Below are positions 53,367-60,469 of a DNA stretch of 64,000 nucleotides, in pieces. The stretch spans positions 284,407-348,406 of the forward strand of contig JADGDE010000001.1 in assembly GCA_016745035.1 (NCBI GenBank). The letters are read 5' to 3'. This DNA comes from Thiotrichales bacterium. GTDB lineage: Bacteria > Pseudomonadota > Gammaproteobacteria > Beggiatoales > Beggiatoaceae. Each line of letters opens with the position of its first letter. Positions within the stretch are counted from its first letter, which is position 1. A program made the position numbers and the translations under genes. The notes beneath the pieces are model-generated. The model was not told where the DNA came from. It saw nothing but the letters and a program-made list of their open reading frames with translations, and did no database searches.

Positions 53367-54116
53367 ATGCGGCATACACCATTGTATCGACCTTGGCGCT
53401 ACGGGCTGCTGTGCCTATGTTATTTGCTTCTGCCCCACGTAAGCGCAGCAGAAACAACGGCATCTGTTGAAGCAAGCACTGCCAATAAAACGGCCCTAAT
53501 CAGTTATCGCCCTCCTATGCGTGGCGCACCGACACGGCGCGCAGGTGCTGGAACTCGCGGTATTTGTGGCAATGTCCCCGGGCTTGAGAAAGACTTTAGT
53601 TTATATCCTGTCGTCCCCGAACACACCGCTTTAAGTGCCAAAGACCAGCCGATTCTTTATTGGGCCGTGTCCCACGCTTTTTCTGGCAAATTCGTCCTCA
53701 CTATTGCCCCTGAGGGCTATGGCTTTGATTTTCCTGATGCCCTGTTGGAGACCTCTTTGGTTTTGTCTGTCAGCCCGGGTATTCAATGGCTAGACTTGGC
53801 TGATTATGAGGTAAACTTACAAGCTAACACCATTTACCGCTGGACGGTCTCTTTAATTTGTGACCCCAAAAACCGCTCTTTGGACTTGCACGCCAGTGGC
53901 ACAGTCAAATACCAACCCGTTGATGGGCAATTAAAACAAGCCTTATTAAATCAGACCAAAAAACAACACCCGTTTTTATATGCACGCCACGGTTTTTGGT
54001 ATGATGCTTTAACCCTCTTAAGCCAACAAATTCAAACTGAACCCAGCCTTAAAACGGTGCGCTCGGCGCTACTTGAGCAAGTGGGATTGAAAAAAGTCAG
54101 TTTGTGGACACAATAA
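53367..54116 (+). CDS. DUF928 domain exported protein
   Basis: 249 residues from ATG 53367 with GGAGGG about 5 bases upstream. A signal peptide (RYGLLCLCYLLLPHVSA) precedes the DUF928 region: RRAGAGTRGICG, LYPVVPEHTALSAKDQPILYWAVSHAFSGKFVLTI, YRWTVSLICDPKNRSLD and FWYDALTLLSQQIQTEP. DUF928 proteins often sit beside CHAT/TPR proteins, as here, and are thought to act in the same envelope system; the function is unknown. Divergent from the CHAT gene. Confidence 0.8.
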   Translation: MRHTPLYRPWRYGLLCLCYLLLPHVSAAETTASVEASTANKTALISYRPPMRGAPTRRAGAGTRGICGNVPGLEKDFSLYPVVPEHTALSAKDQPILYWAVSHAFSGKFVLTIAPEGYGFDFPDALLETSLVLSVSPGIQWLDLADYEVNLQANTIYRWTVSLICDPKNRSLDLHASGTVKYQPVDGQLKQALLNQTKKQHPFLYARHGFWYDALTLLSQQIQTEPSLKTVRSALLEQVGLKKVSLWTQ

Positions 54117-54122
54117 AAGGGC

Positions 54123-55229
54123 TTAGCTGTTTGGAAGCTGTTGCTGCATTTGAGCCAAGAAGCGTTGAATACTAAAGCGGCTGGCTCTTTGCTCACAGGC
54201 AGCGCGCCAATCTAAGGCTTGCTTAGGCGTTAAGCTATTGACGGCGGTGATAATCTCCTCAACACCAAAGTCAGGCTTTAATAACAGCCCCGTTTGTCCG
54301 TCAATAATGCTCTCAAGCAAACCGCCCTCAGCGACACCAATCACAGGCTTACCTGCCGCCATTGACTCCACCGGCGACATACCAAAATCCTCATCCGATG
54401 GCAGATATAAGGTCGCGATTGCCTTGCCGATATGCTCTTGTAACTCACGGTCACTTAGCCAACCGCTGAAATGAATATTGTTCGCCCCGGCTGCCATTTG
54501 TTTGAGTTTCGGCAATTCCGAACCCCCAGAGGCAACGACAAGTTTTTTCTCTGGCATCTGCAAAAAGGCAGCGATGATTTTATCTACCCGTTTTAGGGGA
54601 TCTAACCTTGCGGTAGAGAGATAATAATCCCCCTGTCCCTGAAAACGTAAATGCTCGGTATCACACGGTGGATAGACCACCGTCGCCTCAATCCCTAAAT
54701 GCTGGCGAATCCGCGCTTGCACATTTTCAGAATTACATACTACCGCATCCATTTGTGCCACCGCCGCTTCATAACGCGGCTTGAGATAATTGACAAAAGC
54801 TTGTAGCACTGGACGCAAAACTGCCGGAATTTGCTGGCGATAAAAATCATATTGGTCATAAATAAACCGTGGCGGCGTGTGGCAATACAAGAGGTTATAG
54901 CCTTGTGCCTGGTTGACCGCCAGCGGTGTATAAAAACCGCTATAAATGATTTGCTCATAGCCTTGCAGCCAAGTGCTTTGATATTCAAACGCTCGCGCCA
55001 AACGCCATTGCTGTAACAAAGGTACAGGCAAATAGAGTCCATAATCGTGCTCTTTGGGATTGTGCTTTGCGCCTTGAACAAAAGGATGCTCAGGGCGGCG
55101 AAAACCATAGCCGACATCGGCATCTAAGCCTGTGGCCAATAAGGTGCTTAAACGTCCACCACCTTCGGCGGTGGCGAAATAGTCGTGTAAGACTAAGCTA
55201 TTAGCGACTGAATTGTTTGCCACGCACAC
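54123..55229 (-). CDS. Glycosyltransferase family 4
   Basis: Up to 368 residues. The GT4 donor-binding part is clear: YYLSTARLDPLKRVDKIIAAF, IHFSGWLSDRELQEHIGKA, LPSDEDFGMSPVESMAAGKPVIGVAEGGLLESI with the Glu-x7-Glu pair. It probably transfers an NDP-sugar to a surface polysaccharide or lipid. The start is uncertain: the first ATG overlaps the lipoprotein gene by 29 bases, and a GTG a few codons later would avoid part of this. Confidence 0.85.
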   Translation of the reverse strand: MCVANNSVANSLVLHDYFATAEGGGRLSTLLATGLDADVGYGFRRPEHPFVQGAKHNPKEHDYGLYLPVPLLQQWRLARAFEYQSTWLQGYEQIIYSGFYTPLAVNQAQGYNLLYCHTPPRFIYDQYDFYRQQIPAVLRPVLQAFVNYLKPRYEAAVAQMDAVVCNSENVQARIRQHLGIEATVVYPPCDTEHLRFQGQGDYYLSTARLDPLKRVDKIIAAFLQMPEKKLVVASGGSELPKLKQMAAGANNIHFSGWLSDRELQEHIGKAIATLYLPSDEDFGMSPVESMAAGKPVIGVAEGGLLESIIDGQTGLLLKPDFGVEEIITAVNSLTPKQALDWRAACEQRASRFSIQRFLAQMQQQLPNS

Positions 55230-55461
55230 GACCGTTTACAAATTGCACTGTAATGGTGGAATCATCCCCTTCCCAAGTCGCATTCATGCCCGCTAAAGGA
55301 CCGAAACCTGCGCTGATGACATCAGTAGGTTCGCCTAACAGTTGGCTTACTCGTCGCTCACTCATACCATTATTGATTTTGCTAAAATTTTCATGGCTGA
55401 TACGGTTAGTAGCACAAGCGCTCAGCCAGACAATCAGACTTAATAATAATAATTTTTTCAT
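55201..55461 (-). CDS. Small outer-membrane lipoprotein, SmpA/OmlA-like
   Basis: 86 residues from the ATG at 55461, which has GGAGGG 6 bases upstream. Lipobox KKLLLLSLIVWLSAC with the Cys at residue 16. The mature part NFSKINNGMSERRVSQLLGEPTDV and TITVQFVNGRV follows the BamE/SmpA-OmlA fold pattern; many short members are not BamE itself. Overlaps the glycosyltransferase start. Confidence 0.75.
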   Translation of the reverse strand: MKKLLLLSLIVWLSACATNRISHENFSKINNGMSERRVSQLLGEPTDVISAGFGPLAGMNATWEGDDSTITVQFVNGRVRGKQFSR

Positions 55462-55584
55462 GGAAAGCCCTCCATTTTGATTCAATGTGACAATATGATA
55501 GCAATTTTGTCAGCAGACCGCCGATACGAATGTTCACGGGTAGATTGTTTTTTCTTTGCCCACTCATGATCTGATAGACAGAAA

Positions 55585-55604
55585 GAAGCCTTTGCGTCAC
55601 ATCA
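55585..55604. repeat. MITE end fragment
   Basis: AAGCCTTTGCGTCACATCA matches the reverse complement of the MITE end (TGATGTTACGCAAAGGCTT) with one change. No opposite end was found nearby. Confidence 0.4.
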
Positions 55605-55691
55605 ATTATGATAATAAAGATTGTCTTCAGTTACCCTTATTTTTTATAATCTCGCAGATAAACCTACCCATTATAAAACCGAGGTGCTTAT

Positions 55692-57269
55692 ATGCCCATT
55701 AAATTTTCTTTGTTCATTTGCTCTCTGAGTTTGGGCATATTCGCTCCTTATATTCAAGCTAGCGAGGCAACGCCTTCGACACTTGCAGAAAATATTACTT
55801 TGATAGATGTTGTGCAATTGACCTTAAAGCACTCTCCTAATATTGAAGTCAAGCGCTTAGGTGTGGATAAATTCAAAGCTAAACAAGAGATTGCTGGAGG
55901 TAAATTTGACGTTGACCTTTATGCCACGGCAAGCTTTGATAATAATATTAACACCACTCGTATTTATGACCAATTAGACCCAGCACAACAGGCGACTTTC
56001 TCCCGTCCTCCTGTCAACAACGAGCTAAAAACCGATACGGATCAGCAAAAATTAACCATGGGTGCATCTAAGAAATTTAGAACCGGTGTGTCTGCTGATA
56101 TTAATTTATCAATGAAACGTAGCGACCCTCGTCAAGATGCGCATCGCTTTACAACAAACCGCAGTCATGTCGAATTTACAATCAACATTCCCTTTCTCAA
56201 AGGTGCAGGTCGAGCATCGGCAATGGCAGAGGAAACGGTCGCACGCCTCAATCACCAAGCGGGCATATCTAACTTTCAACATGCACTAACAGCAACCCTT
56301 TTGGAGGCGATCAAAGCGTATTGGGATTATAAACAAAGCGTTGTTTACTTAGAAAAAGTAAAAGAATCCGCTCACTATATCCAAATTTGGCTAGACTCAA
56401 CAGAAATCGCAAGTGACAGTCTCCAAGGTTATTTAGAAGAGGTGAAAGGACGGGTGATTGATGCAGAGCAAAAAGTAGAAGAAAATAAAATTAACTTAAT
56501 CAATACGATGGGCATCGAGATCTCGCAAGATCAAATAGGCAAGCCTCATACTAATGTACGTTTAGAGTGGGATGACATATTGGCAAATTTTGACCAAGAA
56601 ACCATGCGCAAGCAATGGATAGCCCAAGCCGAAAAAAACCGTTTAGATTTAAAAGCGGTCTTATTACAAGTAGAAGCAAGTCATGTGCTTTTAGGCAAAG
56701 CAAAAACAGATTTATTACCTAGCCTTAACTTAAAACTCAGCACGGGCTATAACGGTTATAAACAAAACAACGGTTTTGATAACTTCAGTGACTCCCTCTT
56801 AGATAATGTCAGAGGCATGGAATCCTCTGCTATGCTCAGCCTTAAATACCCTTTAGGCAACCATGTTGCTAAAGGCAAACGTGACTTACAACAGGCAAGT
56901 TATTCACAAAGTCTGATTGAATCCAAAAATAAACTTAGAACTGTGCATTTGGATGTAAAAAAAGAAGTGGTAAATGTTTATGGGCGCTTGAAAAAAGCCG
57001 TACAAATGCGCAAAACCACACAATCTTATAAAAAGTCGATTATCGCTATGCAGGAAAACCCTAATTTTTTCAAAGAGACGGTTAAACTCTTAAGCCTTAT
57101 CGACATGGAAGATAAGTTTATCAGTTCCCTAGAAGACAGCAGCATTGCCATGACCGATTTAATGAAAGCGATTGCCCAAGCGCGTTTTCAAACGGGGACT
57201 TTAGCAGACGTTGATGCAACCGCACATAAGATCAATTTAGAAACTTTGATGACTTTGCCTAATATGTAA
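55692..57269 (+). CDS. TolC-family outer membrane channel protein
   Basis: 525 residues with signal peptide (SLFICSLSLGIFAPYIQA). The two long helical hairpins typical of outer membrane efflux proteins are visible (NHQAGISNFQHALTATLLEAIKAYWDYKQS, then YLEEVKGRVIDAEQKVEENKINLINTMGIEI and a second set near 340-460). It would form the trimeric exit duct for an export or secretion system, but no partner transporter is adjacent. AGGTG is just upstream of the start. Confidence 0.8.
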   Translation: MPIKFSLFICSLSLGIFAPYIQASEATPSTLAENITLIDVVQLTLKHSPNIEVKRLGVDKFKAKQEIAGGKFDVDLYATASFDNNINTTRIYDQLDPAQQATFSRPPVNNELKTDTDQQKLTMGASKKFRTGVSADINLSMKRSDPRQDAHRFTTNRSHVEFTINIPFLKGAGRASAMAEETVARLNHQAGISNFQHALTATLLEAIKAYWDYKQSVVYLEKVKESAHYIQIWLDSTEIASDSLQGYLEEVKGRVIDAEQKVEENKINLINTMGIEISQDQIGKPHTNVRLEWDDILANFDQETMRKQWIAQAEKNRLDLKAVLLQVEASHVLLGKAKTDLLPSLNLKLSTGYNGYKQNNGFDNFSDSLLDNVRGMESSAMLSLKYPLGNHVAKGKRDLQQASYSQSLIESKNKLRTVHLDVKKEVVNVYGRLKKAVQMRKTTQSYKKSIIAMQENPNFFKETVKLLSLIDMEDKFISSLEDSSIAMTDLMKAIAQARFQTGTLADVDATAHKINLETLMTLPNM

Positions 57270-57282
57270 AACATAGCTTTAT

Positions 57283-57356
57283 CGGGTGTTACGCAAACTA
57301 AGCAAGAGGAAAAACACCCTGTTTAGACAAAAAACTGGCTTAGTGCGTAACATCAG
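57283..57356. repeat. Shortened MITE copy
   Basis: 74 bp with ends CGGGTGTTACGC and GCGTAACATCAG. It lacks the central part of the 131-bp copies (an internal deletion). Target duplication is not clear. Lies between the TolC-like gene and the rtcB leader promoter. Confidence 0.65.
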
Positions 57357-57381
57357 TTATTAAAAAATTTGTTCAATGTCA

Positions 57382-57409
57382 TTGACATTTTAATTTTTTG
57401 CGTTATAGT
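57382..57409 (+). promoter_or_regulatory. Promoter of the rtcB leader
   Basis: TTGACA at 57382-57387 and TATAGT at 57404-57409, spacer 16. Transcription is predicted near 57416. Confidence 0.7.
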
Positions 57410-57415
57410 AACGCC

Positions 57416-57594
57416 CATCTTTTTTACAGACCCGCAGGAGGGAATTTTTATGTGCTTAGGCAAGAACGAACAGAACCATTAACCCTTCCTGATATGCGAT
57501 TAGGAAGGCTCAACAGATTGTCTTCCATCGTGTTTTTATCCAAAGCCCTGCTTTGTTAATAAACCCTGGTGACAATCTCCGCCGGGGTTTTTTT
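57416..57594 (+). ncRNA. Leader RNA upstream of rtcB with peptide and terminator
   Basis: About 180 bases. Contains a 10-codon frame (57450-57482, MCLGKNEQNH) with a near-perfect ribosome site AGGAGGG 7 bases upstream, then a 7-bp hairpin CCTTCCT (57484-57490)/AGGAAGG (57502-57508), and finally a terminator stem AAACCCTGG (57561-57569)/CCGGGGTTT (57582-57590) with a T-run. rtcB starts 70 bases later. The layout is that of an attenuator controlled through translation of the leader peptide; a stand-alone small RNA is the alternative. Confidence 0.55.
57450..57482 (+). CDS. Putative leader peptide
   Basis: MCLGKNEQNH and a TAA. The strong ribosome site (AGGAGGG, spacing 7) and its place between promoter and hairpins are the only evidence. 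The peptide shows no run of one amino acid, so classic amino-acid attenuation is not obvious. Confidence 0.4.
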   Translation: MCLGKNEQNH

Positions 57595-57665
57595 ATGCCT
57601 GTGTGTATAGACTCCCCGCAAAAAATAAAAGCAATGTAGCGCAATGCTGCATAAGGAGAATCATG

Positions 57666-58862
57666 ATGCCTGTAAAAATGCGCATCAATAAGCACCGTGT
57701 GCCTGTTAATATTTACACCGAGGATATTGAGTCCGAAGCCATCACTCAGCTTGGACATATTGCCGAATTACCGTTTATTCACCACCATATTGCCGCCATG
57801 CCCGATGTCCATTTTGGACTGGGAGCGACCGTGGGGTCAGTGATACCGAGTAAGGGCGCAATTATTCCTGCTGCGGTAGGCGTGGATATTGGTTGCGGTA
57901 TGAATGCCGTGCGTTTATCCCTCAGTGCCGAGCAATTGCCAGATAATTTGCGCGCTGTGCGCTCGGCAATTGAAGCGGCGATTCCGGTCGGCTTTAATAT
58001 GCATAAAACCGTTGCCGCTCAACGCTCTAGCCTCAATGCCTTAGATAAAGGACTGATGCGCTTGTTCGAGCGTCATCCGACTTTGACCAAAATGCAACGC
58101 CGACCTTATGATACTTGGGGGCAACAACTGGGGACGCTGGGTGGGGGTAATCACTTTATCGAACTGTGCTTGGATGAAGATAATGCCGTTTGGGTGATGT
58201 TGCACTCCGGTAGCCGTGGCATCGGTAATAATATCGGCCGTTATTTTGTCAATTTAGCCAAAAAAGACATGGAACGCTTGCAAATCCGCACGCCAAATAA
58301 GGATCTCGCCTACTTTAAAGAAGGTGCAGAACACTTTAATGATTATGTCGAAGCGGTGCAATGGGGGCAAGATTACGCCATGAGCAATCGTCGTGAGATG
58401 ATGCGTTTGTTGCTGCAAGCTTTGCGTTCGTGCTTGCCTGACTTTGATACCACCCGTGAGGCGATCAATTGCCATCATAACTATGTTTCTCGTGAACATC
58501 ATTTTGGTGAAGATGTTTACCTGACCCGTAAAGGCGCGATTAGCGCTCGCGAGGGTGAGTTGGGGATTATCCCCGGCAGCATGGGGGCGAAGTCTTTTAT
58601 TGTTCGCGGTCTAGGTGCAGCGGATTCCTTTTGCTCTTGCTCACATGGAGCAGGGCGAAAAATGAGCCGTACTAAAGCTAAAAAGCACTTTGCTGCTGAG
58701 GACTTGATCCAGCAAACCGCTGGGGTTGAGTGTCGCAAAGATAACGGGGTTTTAGATGAAATCCCGGGGGCTTATAAAGACATTGATACGGTGATGCAAA
58801 ACCAAAATGACTTGGTTGAAGTGGTGCATACCCTAAAACAAGTTGTCTGTGTGAAGGGGTAA
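57666..58862 (+). CDS. rtcB: RNA ligase RtcB
   Basis: 398 residues from ATG 57666 with AAGGAG 7 bases upstream (ATG 57663 is adjacent). RtcB joins 2',3'-cyclic phosphate and 5'-OH RNA ends using GTP and Mn. Active-site blocks: VGVDIGCGMNAV with the metal Cys, GTLGGGNHFIEL, VMLHSGSRGIG, HHNYVSREHHFG and the guanylylated His in FCSCSHGAGRKMSRTKAK. In other bacteria it repairs rRNA or tRNA after damage. It lies behind a leader with a terminator. Confidence 0.95.
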   Translation: MPVKMRINKHRVPVNIYTEDIESEAITQLGHIAELPFIHHHIAAMPDVHFGLGATVGSVIPSKGAIIPAAVGVDIGCGMNAVRLSLSAEQLPDNLRAVRSAIEAAIPVGFNMHKTVAAQRSSLNALDKGLMRLFERHPTLTKMQRRPYDTWGQQLGTLGGGNHFIELCLDEDNAVWVMLHSGSRGIGNNIGRYFVNLAKKDMERLQIRTPNKDLAYFKEGAEHFNDYVEAVQWGQDYAMSNRREMMRLLLQALRSCLPDFDTTREAINCHHNYVSREHHFGEDVYLTRKGAISAREGELGIIPGSMGAKSFIVRGLGAADSFCSCSHGAGRKMSRTKAKKHFAAEDLIQQTAGVECRKDNGVLDEIPGAYKDIDTVMQNQNDLVEVVHTLKQVVCVKG

Positions 58863-58865
58863 ATC

Positions 58866-59042
58866 ATGGCTAGAATGCAAATGCGTAATCATGCCATTCG
58901 AGCGCTTGCTAATCATCGGGGTGGCGCGCATGGGCGTTGCAAGTCTGGTGAGCGAGCTAAACAGCGCCGAGCTGTAGCGCGGGATGTTGACTTATGGTTT
59001 TATCCTGATGAAAAGTTAGTTAGCAAACAGCCTCGACGTTAA
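58866..59042 (+). CDS. Small basic protein downstream of rtcB
   Basis: 58 residues starting 3 bases after the rtcB stop, so in the same operon. Arg/His/Lys-rich (NHAIRALANHRGGAHGRCKSGERAKQRRAVARD), ending DLWFYPDEKLVSKQPRR. Its charge suggests RNA binding next to an RNA ligase; not recognised. Confidence 0.5.
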   Translation: MARMQMRNHAIRALANHRGGAHGRCKSGERAKQRRAVARDVDLWFYPDEKLVSKQPRR

Positions 59043-59064
59043 GCAAACCATTGGAGACAGGGCA

Positions 59065-60012
59065 CTAAAGTCCTGTCTCCATTTTTTTTGAGTAAAGTTC
59101 AAATAATTGTAAGGCTAATTGTTCAACATATGCCTGACCTTTCACCCCTTGTTCTAAATTATTTAACCACAACTGCGGGATGGCTGCGCTACCCTGTAAA
59201 GCTCCTGCCAAGGTCGCTATCATTGCACCGATGGTGTCAGTATCGCCGCCGTGAATCATTGCCGCTGTCAGTGCTTCTGGCAAATTATGCGGATATTTGA
59301 GAAAAAAATACCAAGCACAAGCAACGGATTCACTGGCGAGCAAGCCATTACCTAAAGTTTGCACTACCTCTGCATCGCTGATAGCTGCGTTTAAGGCGCT
59401 TTGAATAGAGTGCAATTTATCGCTAAAAATCGAAGCTTGTCGGGTGTCATTTTCTTGGAGGTAAGAGATAAAAGTCGTGGCTGAAAAAGTTTCCGACTCA
59501 TGTTGTTGTAACAAATAAGCAATGCTTAAACCCTGCAATACCGTAGCGCTGATGGCATCTGGGTGCGCATGAGTGATACGGGCGGCAGCTTGAAGATGCT
59601 TGGTGAGCTGGGGATGGTCATGATAAAGACAAGCTACTGGGGCAACACGGGCGGCTGCGCCATTGCCTTTGGAGCCTGTTTCCCATGTACTAAAAGCGGC
59701 TTGCTGCCAATTGCCGCCTTGCATCAGGTGTTGAAACACCCGTTTCATACCTTTGCCATAGCCGCGCGCGGGTTCGTAATTAAAGCAAAGTTTTTGCAGT
59801 GCCCGTTCGGGCTTAAAGCCTTGTTGTTGTAGCAGCGACTCAGCGAGACCTATCATCATTTCGCTGTCGTCGCTATAACCCCAATAGCCCGTTGTTGTCG
59901 CCCGCTCTTTGATAGTTTCTGAGCTAATTTGCTCGGCGCACTCAAAAGGTAAGCCAAAGGCATCGCCGACCAATGTGCCTAATAATGCGCCTTTGAATTT
60001 ATCTGCTGTCAT
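59065..60012 (-). CDS. ADP-ribosylglycohydrolase
   Basis: 315 residues. Typical blocks: FKGALLGTLVGDAFGLPFE at the start, GYSDDSEMMIGLAESLL with the metal-binding acidic residues, and GGDTDTIGAMIATLAGALQG near the end. It removes ADP-ribose from proteins or other substrates; the target is unknown. Its start overlaps the end of the upstream small membrane protein gene by 14 bases. Confidence 0.85.
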   Translation of the reverse strand: MTADKFKGALLGTLVGDAFGLPFECAEQISSETIKERATTTGYWGYSDDSEMMIGLAESLLQQQGFKPERALQKLCFNYEPARGYGKGMKRVFQHLMQGGNWQQAAFSTWETGSKGNGAAARVAPVACLYHDHPQLTKHLQAAARITHAHPDAISATVLQGLSIAYLLQQHESETFSATTFISYLQENDTRQASIFSDKLHSIQSALNAAISDAEVVQTLGNGLLASESVACAWYFFLKYPHNLPEALTAAMIHGGDTDTIGAMIATLAGALQGSAAIPQLWLNNLEQGVKGQAYVEQLALQLFELYSKKMETGL

Positions 60013-60442
60013 CTGAATTTAATAACTGGCTTAATTCGCTATAAATCATTTCTAAATGTTTTTTGTTATAGCGATTTAAGCTGTAGTTCAGTGTAATTTG
60101 TGTGGTTAAATTTAATTCCAAGGCAATTAATTTATGTGATAAGACAAACTTATTGACCGATGCGAGTTGATTTAATGGGATACTTAGCGGTTGTTTAAAT
60201 AAGCCTTGAATCAAATAAACCCTATTATTTTCTAATCGAAAAATAGGCGTTTGTAAATGATGACGAAGAACCAATAAATAGATAAGGCATTGCAAGCCAA
60301 ACAATAAGCAATAAAAACAGCTCTGTTGACTCCGGCTATGCTCATAAAATGCCAGCGCAATGGCGATCATACAGCCAAGCCAAACACCCACGCCATACAT
60401 ATAAAGGGATTTGCCATCATCACAATTGATCTGTTTATTCAT
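59999..60442 (-). CDS. Small membrane protein
   Basis: 147 residues. Two hydrophobic segments near residues 12-30 (VGVWLGCMIAIALAFYEH) and 42-58 (FYCLLFGLQCLIYLLVL), then a cytoplasmic PH-like or hydrophilic part (FRLENNRVYLIQGLFKQPLSIPLNQLASVNKF). Not recognised. Overlaps the ADP-ribosylglycohydrolase gene, suggesting coupling. Confidence 0.55.
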   Translation of the reverse strand: MNKQINCDDGKSLYMYGVGVWLGCMIAIALAFYEHSRSQQSCFYCLLFGLQCLIYLLVLRHHLQTPIFRLENNRVYLIQGLFKQPLSIPLNQLASVNKFVLSHKLIALELNLTTQITLNYSLNRYNKKHLEMIYSELSQLLNSDDSR

Positions 60443-60469
60443 ACTCCCCGCAATATATGAGAAGCAGCC

